A DNA stretch of 64,000 bases, taken from contig AP018269.1 of NCBI GenBank assembly GCA_003994795.1, positions 3,001,484 to 3,065,483 on the forward strand, read 5' to 3'. Both the position numbers and the translations under genes were made by a program. This DNA is from Cylindrospermum sp. NIES-4074. GTDB taxonomy: Bacteria > Cyanobacteriota > Cyanobacteriia > Cyanobacteriales > Nostocaceae. Below, piece by piece: positions 46,201 through 54,151 of the stretch; within the stretch, counting starts at the first letter, position 1; every line of letters starts with the position of its first letter. The notes under the pieces were generated by a model, which did no database searches, was not told the origin of the DNA, and was given only the letters and a program-made list of their open reading frames with translations.

Positions 46201-46572
46201 GAGGCTACACACGACCGCTATGTAGCCATTCCCGTTGGCGATCGCGATTATATGGCGGAAATAGGGTATGGTGTGAAAGGCGATCGCTGGATACCTATAG
46301 CCCGTTCGAGTACAGTCCGCGTCTTCAGCCGTCCCCGCGCAGACTTCTGGTTTGTCACAGATACAGAATTAATTATCCACGGTGCAACAGAACCAGATGC
46401 AAAAGTAACTATTGGTGGACATCCCATTAAACTCAAATCTGATGGTACTTTCCACCTACGCATTCCCTTCTCAGCCAAATTAATTGACTATCTCATGACA
46501 GCATCTGCTGCAAATGGAGATGAGACTAAAACCATCCATAAAAAATATTCCCAGGAAACCACAGAAAGTTAG
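43240..46572 (+). CDS. PstS-like / acidic-repeat / DUF4912 protein
   Basis: A 1,110-residue protein. A signal sequence (MALWLVLATTPMAANLLVLA) leads to a PstS-like solute-binding domain (about 55-290: RIDGSSSLAAINQEL, IDVAAIPRGL, FAKIFRGEITQWSQLG). One membrane segment follows at about 378-398 (WLLLPLLVVVLGGFFIGWFL). After it come an acidic region of about 450 residues, with 21-residue repeats in its second half, and a DUF4912 domain (about 925-1100: CIVLTPRTPKWAYVSWNVSD, then TELIIHGATEPDAKVTIGG). A binding domain outside and a repeat plus DUF4912 part inside suggest a sensor or scaffold linked to phosphate or another anion. The phosphate-binding residues are only partly recognisable. Confidence 0.8.
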   Translation: MWQQAKKDKTMPELGYAKVSMALWLVLATTPMAANLLVLAPTLALAATNAPTFELPQAVENGTTVRIDGSSSLAAINQELKANFEKQFSGTKVEVGVNGTDAAIKALLDGKIDVAAIPRGLTSAEKAKGLEQIRLRREKIAIVVGTENPYKGNLTSKQFAKIFRGEITQWSQLGANGGKIRFIDRPATSDTRNNFRSYPAFKTAKFATGPNAVQLAEDNTAEIVKQLGKDGISYVMANQVSKLQDVRVLQLNQTLPEDPQYPFSQPLVYVYKQNPTTAVSGFLGFTQSPSGEKAIEAARTAEASAIASSLLQKFTTTTQTALLTETIPTPAASPIENKPMVNAAPIETLPAVNNSSSEQPSVTPGNNNPIGEKNTPIWLLLPLLVVVLGGFFIGWFLKRRPLPDAEPDNLLESNDSQPPTEAISAATTEEVSITPPINNGNGNGNGTHTNGKSHRNEDTTSSVANIIDDLTPTTSATLAADASIWSDTKVTNTTTLSNTAEIISLDSGEVAWDIEAPVAVVNNSYPQLPNISDLTSDADISTDEVTDSLPELTETPEEDLNLELPTDDLLDEPKAELNLGLLTYQDADLGSKPLDVSAEEFNLDLPTDDLLLDEPTEEFNLQLATDSASDLLLDEPSEEFNLELATDSASDSLLDELEGFNLQLTTNSSSDLLVDASAEELDLELATYSGADFLLDESAEGLDLELTTNSDADLLLDAPAEELNLELTTNSDADLLLDAPAEGLDLELTTDADADLLLDAPAEELDLELTTDADADLLLDAPAEELDLELTTNSDADLLLDAPAEGLDLELTTNSDADLLLDAPAEELDLELTTNSDADLLLDEPAEELWNVVADEAELTLDEPEAASQVASTLEEDIFNLPEETTEEIALVTSTDAEIQETPELVVQEQINNTAATTNLLNTNVDNCIVLTPRTPKWAYVSWNVSDEQKEVLKQQGGTVLAVRLYDATDIDLSYQNPHLVQQYECEEATHDRYVAIPVGDRDYMAEIGYGVKGDRWIPIARSSTVRVFSRPRADFWFVTDTELIIHGATEPDAKVTIGGHPIKLKSDGTFHLRIPFSAKLIDYLMTASAANGDETKTIHKKYSQETTES
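45310..45780 (+). repeat. 63-bp in-frame tandem repeats
   Basis: About seven and a half copies with exact 63-bp spacing (units begin at 45310, 45373, 45436, 45499, 45562, 45625, 45688 and 45751). Each encodes a 21-residue unit of the form ADLLLDAPAEELDLELTTNS. More diverged copies precede them from about 45,000. Neighbouring units are nearly identical at DNA level, so the array has expanded recently. Confidence 0.9.
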
Positions 46573-46610
46573 TAATCTGGGTGTTAAATTAAGCCCTAGC
46601 AAATGTAATT

Positions 46611-46760
46611 CGCACGCCACTTGCTACAAGTCCGGCGACCGAACGCAGTAGCTTGGCTACACAAACAAAGCCCACCTCCGTGGGCTAAGGAAAAATTAAA
46701 GTTTTGAAACCTGCGGAGGCAGGTTTTGCCTGTGTAGCTGCGGTTTCTAACCGCCTTTGT
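46611..46760. repeat. Cluster of dispersed repeats
   Basis: It holds a GTAGCTTGGCTACACAAACA copy (46648-46667, related to 9770-9796), a CCCACCTCCGTGGG hairpin at 46671-46684, a AACCTGC..GCAGGTT hairpin near 46710-46726, and GCGGTTTCTAACCGC at 46740-46754. It fills the gap between convergent genes. Confidence 0.6.
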
Positions 46761-46773
46761 TCAGATAGAACAC

Positions 46774-47667
46774 TTAACGCCCTTGCGTCACTTCCACATA
46801 AATATGTTCCAACCGCACAGGCTGACGCGAGATAGAATCAATTGCTATTCCTTCAAATCGTGTAATAATTTCCTTTAATTCCAGAGATTCTGGCAACCAA
46901 AAAGCCAAATCGCTGCCATAACGCCGAGGAGTAAACCCATATTTTTGAGCTAATGCAATCGCTTGTTCCTCTTGTGTAGTTTGTACCACAACAATTTCCT
47001 GAGCAGGAATTAAAGCGCGTAACTCAGCTAAACTTCCCTCAGCCAAAATTTGACCATTTTTCAAAATACCAATTCGCTGACAAAGGCGCTCCGCTTCATC
47101 TAATAAATGCGTAGTTAATAAAATCGTAATTCCTTGATTTTTAAGTTGCCGAATTAACTCCCAAATTTCATATCTAGCTTCAATATCTAACCCCGTCGTC
47201 GGCTCATCTAAAATTACTAACTTTGGCTGATGTACCAAAGCAACAGCAATATTCAACCGTCTTTGCATCCCACCACTGAGAGTTTCTACCGGACTTTTTG
47301 CCCTATCTAATAAATTCACAGCCGCTAGAGTTTCTTTTATTTGATTTTGACGTGTTTCTCTATTTAACCCATAAATATCAGCAAAAAATTTCAGATTCTC
47401 CTCACAAGAAAGCGTTTTGTATAATAAATTTTCTTGTGGTGCAATACCAATTAATTTTTTTGTCCCTTCCGAAACAGGCTGATTATTAACTGTAATATCA
47501 CCACTATCAGCCCGGAGTAAATTACAAATAATATTGATCGTCGTCGTTTTTCCCGCCCCATTTGCACCGAGTAAACCGTAAATTTCTCCTGAATCAATAT
47601 GCAAAGTTAAATTGTCTAAAACCTTTCTTGTCCCGTAAGACTTATTTAAATCTTGAATTTTCAGCAT
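46774..47667 (-). CDS. ABC transporter ATP-binding protein (ABC-2 exporter type)
   Basis: A 297-residue ATPase with Walker A GANGAGKTT (about residues 34-42), the signature LSGGMQRR, Walker B LVILDEPTTGLD and switch TTHLLDEAE. The C-terminal extension of about 70 residues is typical of DrrA/NatA-type subunits of ABC-2 exporters for drugs, lipids or ions. The permease gene lies 120 nt upstream on the same strand, and the two probably form one transporter. A dispersed repeat has entered the gap between them. Confidence 0.9.
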   Translation of the reverse strand: MLKIQDLNKSYGTRKVLDNLTLHIDSGEIYGLLGANGAGKTTTINIICNLLRADSGDITVNNQPVSEGTKKLIGIAPQENLLYKTLSCEENLKFFADIYGLNRETRQNQIKETLAAVNLLDRAKSPVETLSGGMQRRLNIAVALVHQPKLVILDEPTTGLDIEARYEIWELIRQLKNQGITILLTTHLLDEAERLCQRIGILKNGQILAEGSLAELRALIPAQEIVVVQTTQEEQAIALAQKYGFTPRRYGSDLAFWLPESLELKEIITRFEGIAIDSISRQPVRLEHIYVEVTQGR

Positions 47668-47695
47668 AGTTTATTATTTCTTCTCTCTGCGTCGC

Positions 47696-47736
47696 GCCAG
47701 TTGCTACAACGGGGGGAACCCCCGCAACGCACTGGC
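47696..47736. repeat. CCAGTTGC...GCACTGGC dispersed repeat, copy 2
   Basis: A 41-bp form with a GGGGGG/CCCCC hairpin core, between the two ABC transporter genes. It is flanked by CTCTCTGCGTC repeats. Confidence 0.6.
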
Positions 47737-47787
47737 TTCTCTGCGTCTCTGCGGTTATATCAAAAAAATTTTTTACACACAAGAATA

Positions 47788-48561
47788 CTATAACCTTCTC
47801 TCAACCATCAACATCCGACGATAAGATAACCAGCCACCAACTACCATTACCATAGCAAATATTAAAAGAAACCAAAAATGTGAAGCAATATCACCAATTT
47901 TATCACCCTTAGCTGAAACCTTTAAAAGAGCTTCATTCATATGATAAATTGGGTTATATATAGCAATATCTGAAAGTGTTTTGGGAAATAACGAAGTTGG
48001 TAAAAATGCGCCACCGAGAATTAATAAAGGAACCCCAAAAGCAGCCACCAGAGCATTAACATCTTCAATCCTGCGGGCTAATTGCGTACCCAACACAAAG
48101 CCCAGTCCAACATAAGCAACAATGCTCAATAAAATAATTATAATTCCTAATAGAATAGAACCCTTAAATGTAGCACCCCAAAAAGCAGCAATGGTATAAA
48201 CCAAGATTGTTTGTCCGATACCAATACAGCTATGAGCCAGAAAAATTCCTAAAAAATAAGATGTGCCACTTAAAGGAGAAATAAACAAACGTTTGAGGGT
48301 TTGCTGTTCTCTTTCGGCAACTACAGTCGCAACACTACCACCCAAACAACTAAAAAAAAGTGCAGCACCTACTAAGGTTGAAGGGGCAGCATTTTCAAAA
48401 GCTACAGCCATTGATAATTTTGCCCTTTCTGCCAGAATAAATCCGTTAAGAATTAAGATTGAGATGGGGAAAATACTCCAAAATATCAAGCTGCGTCTGC
48501 GGCGTAATAGTTCAATTAAAATCCGCTGACTTACAGCTATAGTTTCACGCCAATATTTCAT
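47788..48561 (-). CDS. ABC-2 type transporter permease
   Basis: A 257-residue protein with six membrane segments and the ABC-2 pattern: an N-terminal RILIELLRRRRSLIFWSIFP, then VVAEREQQTLKRLFISPLSG after segment two, and FGVPLLILGGAFLPTSLFP near segment five. It should form the membrane dimer driven by the ATPase encoded 120 nt downstream. The substrate is unknown. The pattern fits Daunorubicin/NodJ-like exporters. An upstream GGGAC is a weak ribosome site. Confidence 0.87.
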   Translation of the reverse strand: MKYWRETIAVSQRILIELLRRRRSLIFWSIFPISILILNGFILAERAKLSMAVAFENAAPSTLVGAALFFSCLGGSVATVVAEREQQTLKRLFISPLSGTSYFLGIFLAHSCIGIGQTILVYTIAAFWGATFKGSILLGIIIILLSIVAYVGLGFVLGTQLARRIEDVNALVAAFGVPLLILGGAFLPTSLFPKTLSDIAIYNPIYHMNEALLKVSAKGDKIGDIASHFWFLLIFAMVMVVGGWLSYRRMLMVERRL

Positions 48562-48600
48562 ATTATGTCCCGTTGAATACTTATCATATCTGTGGGGGCT

Positions 48601-48628
48601 GGTAATGGGTAATTGGTAATTGGTAATT
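48601..48628. repeat. Heptameric short tandem repeat (GGTAATT)
   Basis: Four 7-bp units in a row, touching the stop codon of the Omp85 gene. Heptamer repeats of this sort are typical of heterocyst-forming cyanobacteria. Confidence 0.7.
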
Positions 48629-50063
48629 AAAACTTCTGACCGGTAGTAACTTCAAACCTAATTTCTCCTTGGTCGCTAATTCCTAAGTCACCCCGAAACA
48701 ACCCAAAAGATGTCTTTGCTCGCAATCCTAGACCGTAACCAAAGCCACTCCCTGGTTTACCTCGCAGCACACCTGGTTGTCCTAGCACTGTTTTACCAGA
48801 ACCGAAATCAGAGGCAAAGTCAGTAAAAACGACTCCTCCAATTGATTGAAAAATCGGAAATCGATATTCCACAGAAGCCAAGCCGTAACTGCGTCCACTG
48901 GCAACTTTACCAGAACCGTAACCCCGTACAGAGTTACGTCCACCGAGGTCAAAGGCATCTGCTGGGGAAAATTCACCAATTATGGTGCCAAGTTGCAAAT
49001 TTACAGCCAACATTTCTGGGTTGTCGGTTGAGCGACCTTTTCCTATCCAACTTACTGGCAAATACTGGATATAGTTTCCCTGGAGTCGATTGCTGGAAAT
49101 CTTCCCCAGTCCGATGGGAATGGCTTGTGCTGTGCTGAGGGTGAGGATTGAGCCTTGAGTTGGGTTTTCACGGCGATCGCGTTGATCTCTGGAAACAGCA
49201 AAAGATACTGTAAACAAATCATCAATGCCAGTGCCGCTGACAGAGAGGGGATTGCCGAATTTATCGGCTTGGACGACATCGTAATTGCGATCGCGCAAAC
49301 TAATTCTGGTGTAGTTGAGTCCCACTGCGGCATCTAAATCATCTAAGGACGTTAAAAGTGCTACAGAACCACCAAATCTGCCTTCTCGCACTCTGTCACC
49401 ATTAGCTAATCTAACTTCATCGTTGAAGGTGGGAGATAAATCACGAGAGCGAAAAGCTTTAATGCTATATCCTAAACGATTTGATTCACCCTCACGATAA
49501 GGACTAGTAAACTCGCCATTAAACTGGATATCTTTACCGCTAATTTGCACGGTTGTATCTAGTTTATTGTTAAGACCGCTAATATTTGCATCTTCATAAC
49601 CTATCTGACCATAAAGCCCAATATCATCATTACTACCACCGCCTAATTTCAGCGCTGGAAAGCGATTTTCTTTGATGTTATAAATAATGTTGATTCCAGA
49701 GATGTCTGCTTCTTGAGACACATTGACTTGCTCAAATGATTCTAATCTCCTCAGTCGTTGCAAGTCTGCTTGAAGTACATCGTCGCGGAATACTTGACCA
49801 GGTTTAAGTTTAAGAAGATCCAAGATAAAATTTCTGCGGGTGCGTCCCTCTATTGGTTTACCCTTGTCATCAACGAGCTTGCCTTTGTCATTCACAAACC
49901 GAATTTGGATATCTTTGACAACTCTTGGGGCAATTTCAGTTTGTGCTATCTGTATACTACTTGCTTCATGCTGATGAGAAGTTTGGGAATCTGCAAGGGC
50001 TGCGTGATTTTCCCCAGCCATCAAGATGGACGCAATCAAAACTAAAGATATTGGACTACGCAT
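48627..50063 (-). CDS. Omp85-family outer-membrane protein with a POTRA domain
   Basis: A 478-residue protein. A signal peptide covers about 1-25 (SLVLIASILMAGENHAALA). A single POTRA-like domain lies at about 50-140 (a VVKDIQIRFVN strand, then the helical DVLQADLQRLRRLESFEQV and strand VNVSQEADISGINIIYNIKE). A 16-strand-type barrel follows, with the Omp85 loop-6 motif VRGYG in RNSVRGYGSGK and a C-terminal strand ending in phenylalanine. It is short for BamA and resembles the short cyanobacterial Omp85 or TpsB-like paralogues, so it could export or insert outer-membrane proteins. The start at 50063 is set by the signal peptide. Confidence 0.82.
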   Translation of the reverse strand: MRSPISLVLIASILMAGENHAALADSQTSHQHEASSIQIAQTEIAPRVVKDIQIRFVNDKGKLVDDKGKPIEGRTRRNFILDLLKLKPGQVFRDDVLQADLQRLRRLESFEQVNVSQEADISGINIIYNIKENRFPALKLGGGSNDDIGLYGQIGYEDANISGLNNKLDTTVQISGKDIQFNGEFTSPYREGESNRLGYSIKAFRSRDLSPTFNDEVRLANGDRVREGRFGGSVALLTSLDDLDAAVGLNYTRISLRDRNYDVVQADKFGNPLSVSGTGIDDLFTVSFAVSRDQRDRRENPTQGSILTLSTAQAIPIGLGKISSNRLQGNYIQYLPVSWIGKGRSTDNPEMLAVNLQLGTIIGEFSPADAFDLGGRNSVRGYGSGKVASGRSYGLASVEYRFPIFQSIGGVVFTDFASDFGSGKTVLGQPGVLRGKPGSGFGYGLGLRAKTSFGLFRGDLGISDQGEIRFEVTTGQKF

Positions 50064-50379
50064 ATTATTCCATTTCGTTATTGCAAAAATCAATTTTCGG
50101 AAAATGGAACCACAGATGAACACAGATAAACACAGATAATTTATCGATATTCTTATATGGTTATATATAACAAGCTGGAATTTTTGTGAAAAGTTGATTA
50201 TTCTTACTTAGCTTACTACAAAGTCCAGGGTAAGTGCATCCAACGCTTATAGCGCAGAATAAACACAAAATCAAATTTTTGTCAATGATTTGTTAAGATG
50301 CGCTGATCCTGCGATGAAGTCTTCACTTCGTGACGCTGCACGAACAATTTTGAATTTTGAATTTTGAATTTTGAATTGT
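50064..50379. other. Intergenic region with short repeats
   Basis: It contains the inverted third copy of the ATCTGTG triple repeat (50108-50137) and a heptamer array AATTTTG x4 at 50346-50378. No gene was seen. Confidence 0.5.
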
Positions 50380-50976
50380 TTATTGTGGTTTTAGTCCATC
50401 CAACAACACAGAAATCATTTCCTTGACTATGACTTCTTTGGGTGCTGCATTTGGGGAAGTGGTGACTAGGGGAATGCTTTCGATCACAGATAAAAAGAAA
50501 CCGGCTAGTAGTTCTGGACGAGCATCCCGAATTTCGCCTTGTTCTTGTGCTTGGGCAAAGGTTTGGCGAATTGGTGCAAAAATAGATTGAGTGGCGACAT
50601 CTAACAATCTATTCATATTTGCATCACTCAACAAAGGCATATCGGTGTGGAACATACTCAAAAAGTGGATGGGGGGTTGAGAGATAAACCACATACCCGC
50701 CGCTTGCAGATGCGATCGCAAATCACGATCACTTTGATCAATGGCTCGCTGTAACCCCAAGCGATGACGCTCTAGCATCCGCTCGGTGACGGCTACAAAC
50801 AGCTGTTCCTTGCTGGGAAAGTGATAATACAAGGATGCTTGACGAACCCCGACTTCATCAGCAATATCCCGCATGGTGACTGCATGATAACCACGAGAGC
50901 GAAATAGCTGTTCTGCTTCATCCAGAACGCGATCGCTAGCGGAGACTTCTTTGGGAAAATGGCGATCGTCTGACAA
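50380..50976 (-). CDS. TetR/AcrR-family transcriptional regulator
   Basis: A 198-residue protein with the TetR DNA-binding domain at about residues 15-62: a SDRVLDEAEQLFRSRGYHAV helix, TMRDIADEVGVRQASLYYHF and SKEQLF. The C-terminal ligand-binding part (PELLAGFFLSVIESIPLV) is of the variable kind. The first codon is TTG and no ATG is available nearby, so the start is uncertain. Upstream, CTAACGCTTAG at 50989-50999 is a small dyad that might be an operator. The divergent FAD/Rieske gene or the Omp85 gene could be a target. Confidence 0.85.
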   Translation of the reverse strand: MSDDRHFPKEVSASDRVLDEAEQLFRSRGYHAVTMRDIADEVGVRQASLYYHFPSKEQLFVAVTERMLERHRLGLQRAIDQSDRDLRSHLQAAGMWFISQPPIHFLSMFHTDMPLLSDANMNRLLDVATQSIFAPIRQTFAQAQEQGEIRDARPELLAGFFLSVIESIPLVTTSPNAAPKEVIVKEMISVLLDGLKPQ

Positions 50977-51217
50977 CCTAAACCTACCTAACGCTTAGTA
51001 GTCAATTTTCAAATATTATATTACACTGACAAATAATCGCTTAATTTATTTTCCCAATCTTGCAGCTTTAAGTTCCGCCGGATCAAAATGTCGGCTACGA
51101 AAGCTGAGAGTGCAGCATTCTCAAAAATTCCATTCTGCCAAAATTAATCCCTTGAGGATTTTCAAAAAAAGCTGCCAACTCATAGCCATTATCATGAAGA
51201 GTTAATTCTGTAACCAA

Positions 51218-53158
51218 ATGAGCCAACAATTTAATTCGCCGGAATCATCTACCATTTCTCGTCGCACATTGCTGAAGTTATTTAGCATTAGTGCAGTGGC
51301 TGGGTTAACGGGATACTCCCGATTTAGTAAGCCAAAACCAACAGTTTTTCAAGAAGATACTTTAACACTACCACGAATGTTAAATAAAAATAAAACTGTC
51401 GTGGTGATTGGAGGTGGTTTAGCAGGTTTAGCTTGTGCTTATGAATTAGTGCAGCGGGGTTTTACGGTTACACTTTTAGAAAAATCACCCCAACTTGGGG
51501 GTAAAATCGCCAGTTGGCCAATAGAAGTCGCTGGTGAAACTTTTATGATGGAACATGGGTTTCATGGCTTTTTTCCCCAGTATTATAATCTCAATAGTTT
51601 AGTTGATGAATTAGGAGTTACAGAGAATTTTCAATCATTAAACTTTTATTCTGTAGTTTACCAAAATCCCCAATACAAGCCCGAAGTATTTCGTCCCAGC
51701 AGTTCGGCTTTCCCTTGGAATATTATAGATTTAGCAATTGCTTCTCCTAATCGTCTGCAATGGGGGATTAATCTCACTAAAATTAAGCATTTACAAGTTT
51801 TCCAAGCAATTACAGGTTTTCAGAGAGAAAAGAACTATCAGCGGTTTGATAATATCTCAGTTGCTGATTGGGTAAAAACCGAATTCCCCCAAGGTTTATA
51901 TGATTTATATTTTCTCCCTTTTGCCAAATCGAGCTTGAATGCACCAGATATGATGAGTGTGGGAGAACTGATGCAGTTCTTTCATTTTTATTTTTTTGGC
52001 AACCCTGAAGGACTAGCTTTTAATGGCACTAAAGACGATATGGGCACAAGTTTAGTGCAACCTATCGCTAAGGCAATTCAAAATCAGGGGGGCAAAATTA
52101 TTACTGGTGCAACTGTCAGTGAAATCCCCGCTACACAAGGTAAGATTGAGTCTATCAAGTATTATATTGGTAGTAATAAAACCAATGTCCCTTTTTGGGT
52201 AAAACGTAACTCTGTTGTTGCCAATGCAGAGATAGAATATTTTGGTGCTGCTGATGAAGTTTTTGCTGTGGCAACTGGAGGTAAAGAAGCAATTTCTCTT
52301 ACCTGCACTCATCAAGGTTGCACTGTGCAAATAGCAGCAGATGGCAAGTTTCATTGTCCTTGTCATGGTGCAGTTTTCGCAGCTGATGGTAAAGTTGTGA
52401 AAGGCCCTGCCCAACGAGATTTATCTAAGTTTCAAGTGGTACAACGGCAGGATGATGAGTTGCAATTGGTTGCAGTCAATAATGAATCACCATCACCAGA
52501 GATAATTACCGCAGATTATTATGTTTTAGCTACCGATGTGCCAGGAGTGCAACAACTGTTTAAGCGTATTAGTGGAGACGTGGATGAAAAAGTGCGATCG
52601 CAAACTGAACAGTTAAATATTGCTGATCCCTTTGCTGTGTGCCGTTTCTGGTTTGACAGCGATTTTGAATGGGAACATAGTAATTTTACTTCTTTGTCTG
52701 GTTACCAGCTAACTGACAGCATCACCCTTTATCATCGCATTCAAGCACAATTTATTGATTGGGCAAAACGCACAGGTGGAAGTGTGATCGAGTTACACGC
52801 TTACTGCTACAAAGAAAAAGAATTTCCCACTCAGTCAGCTTTGTTAACCAAGTTTGAACAGGAACTGTATCAAATTGTGCCTGCTTTACAGCAAGCTACG
52901 GTGTTACATCGAGAATTAGTCAATCAACATAACTTTTCAGGTTATCCACCGAATAGTTACGCAGAACGTCCAGAAACTAGCACTAGTGTGCCTAACTTAT
53001 TATTTGCAGGTGATTGGGTAAAAATGCCATTTCCTTGCGGGTTAATGGAACGGGCGGTTAGTAGCGGGTTGCTAGCAGCCAATGAAATCTTATACCGTGA
53101 AGGTTTACAGAGGCGATCGCTTTTAACGGTGAATCCAGAGGGATTGTTACAAATTTAA
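51218..53158 (+). CDS. Carotenoid-desaturase-like flavoprotein with an inserted Rieske domain
   Basis: A 646-residue protein. A Tat-like signal (SRRTLLKLFSISAVAGLTGY) precedes an FAD-binding amine-oxidase/phytoene-desaturase fold (VVVIGGGLAGLACAYEL at about 62-78, then GGKIASWP). A Rieske [2Fe-2S] domain interrupts it at about 335-410, with C363-T-H365 and C380-P-C-H383. The flavoprotein then resumes and ends with FAGDWVKMPFPCGLMERAV. This recalls CrtU/CruE-type enzymes that desaturate and methylate carotene rings, though a different substrate is possible. A single gene with both cofactors suggests electron transfer between Rieske cluster and flavin. Its 3' end overlaps hemD by 4 nt. Confidence 0.78.
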   Translation: MSQQFNSPESSTISRRTLLKLFSISAVAGLTGYSRFSKPKPTVFQEDTLTLPRMLNKNKTVVVIGGGLAGLACAYELVQRGFTVTLLEKSPQLGGKIASWPIEVAGETFMMEHGFHGFFPQYYNLNSLVDELGVTENFQSLNFYSVVYQNPQYKPEVFRPSSSAFPWNIIDLAIASPNRLQWGINLTKIKHLQVFQAITGFQREKNYQRFDNISVADWVKTEFPQGLYDLYFLPFAKSSLNAPDMMSVGELMQFFHFYFFGNPEGLAFNGTKDDMGTSLVQPIAKAIQNQGGKIITGATVSEIPATQGKIESIKYYIGSNKTNVPFWVKRNSVVANAEIEYFGAADEVFAVATGGKEAISLTCTHQGCTVQIAADGKFHCPCHGAVFAADGKVVKGPAQRDLSKFQVVQRQDDELQLVAVNNESPSPEIITADYYVLATDVPGVQQLFKRISGDVDEKVRSQTEQLNIADPFAVCRFWFDSDFEWEHSNFTSLSGYQLTDSITLYHRIQAQFIDWAKRTGGSVIELHAYCYKEKEFPTQSALLTKFEQELYQIVPALQQATVLHRELVNQHNFSGYPPNSYAERPETSTSVPNLLFAGDWVKMPFPCGLMERAVSSGLLAANEILYREGLQRRSLLTVNPEGLLQI

Positions 53159-54015
53159 AGTGACGGTTGAGGGGTTTGCTGGCGAAAAAAATTAGCCATT
53201 GCTTCTGTAAATCCCTCAAAAGAACTGTAATCTTTAGACACAACAGATACATTTAGCCCTAACTTTTGGGCATTAGCAGCAGTATAAGGGCCAAAACAAG
53301 CAATAATAGAACCTTCATAATCACTTTTTGAGTTGCACATTTGCAAAAAACTTTCTATTTCTGCTGTGCTGCTAAAGGCAATTACATCTATTAATCCTTG
53401 TTGGAGCAAACTTAATTCAACTGCATAAATACTTTTGTCTACACACTGGGTTATGTAAGTAGGCACACGAGTAACTTTCATGCCCAATTTATCTAAATCA
53501 GCAATTAAATTAGGGATGACATCGGGTTCAGGTATTCCGACAACATCTGGTGCAGGTACTAGCACAGTTTGCTGATGAATTTGAGGAATTTGCGAAAACT
53601 CAGCAATAACTCCAGCCGGACTGGGTTTTGTGGGAATTAAATCAACTCGTCCACAAGCAGATAATAAACTTTCTGAGTCTTTACCCAAAGCGCACAATTG
53701 GCAATTTTGCAGCACAGATATGGGAATGCTCAACTCATTTAAGCGGTGAAAAAAAGCAATAATTCCATTTCTACTGGTAAAGACAATCCAGTTAAATTGA
53801 TGTATATTTTTAAGAGCAATATCTAACTCAATGTAGTTTGATAAAAAACAGGTTTCGATAGTGGGCATTAAAACCGGTAAGCCACCTTTTTTAATGATTT
53901 GTTCAGACAGCCGAGAAGCATAGTTTCTTGGGGCTGTGACGAGAATTTTTTTACCATATAGAGGTAATTTAGACGATGGAGTCAGCAGGTTGCTTGCAAT
54001 TACATTGGCTAGCAT
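53155..54015 (-). CDS. hemD: Uroporphyrinogen-III synthase (HemD) family protein
   Basis: A 286-residue protein with the two-domain HemD layout: LYGKKILVTAPRNYASRLSE at the start, FNWIVFTSRNGIIAFFHRL, GLIDVIAFSSTAEIESFLQM and SIIACFGPYTAANAQKLGL. It would cyclise hydroxymethylbilane to uroporphyrinogen III for haem, chlorophyll and cobalamin synthesis. The N-terminal TAPR motif and the second-domain FSSTAEIESF match the family. Many cyanobacteria have more than one HemD-like gene, so it may be a second copy. It converges with the Rieske flavoprotein gene. Confidence 0.85.
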   Translation of the reverse strand: MLANVIASNLLTPSSKLPLYGKKILVTAPRNYASRLSEQIIKKGGLPVLMPTIETCFLSNYIELDIALKNIHQFNWIVFTSRNGIIAFFHRLNELSIPISVLQNCQLCALGKDSESLLSACGRVDLIPTKPSPAGVIAEFSQIPQIHQQTVLVPAPDVVGIPEPDVIPNLIADLDKLGMKVTRVPTYITQCVDKSIYAVELSLLQQGLIDVIAFSSTAEIESFLQMCNSKSDYEGSIIACFGPYTAANAQKLGLNVSVVSKDYSSFEGFTEAMANFFRQQTPQPSL

Positions 54016-54040
54016 GGGTCAATTACAATTCTCTTATTTA

Positions 54041-54070
54041 TTTAAATCTATATTCATCTATTCTTAACCT
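54041..54070 (+). promoter_or_regulatory. Candidate Pho box upstream of the phosphatase/phytase gene
   Basis: Three 8-bp units at 11-bp spacing: TTTAAATC (54041), ATTCATCT (54052) and CTTAACCT (54063). Against the cyanobacterial PhoB/SphR consensus YTTAAYYW they match at 6, 6 and 8 positions. The site lies 82 bp before the gene, and the encoded enzymes are of the kind made under phosphate starvation. Confidence 0.6.
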
Positions 54071-54151
54071 TAGACTATTATGTTATACACGCCCAACTGT
54101 TTATCACCGTGAATAACAGCAAATCTTCGCCAAATACCTGAAAATTAAACT

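Noticed and set aside
48627-50063. Dedicated TpsB transporter for the haemagglutinin-CHAT protein
   Set aside because: It is an Omp85 barrel, but it lies 33 kb away with no linkage, so the partnership is only speculation.
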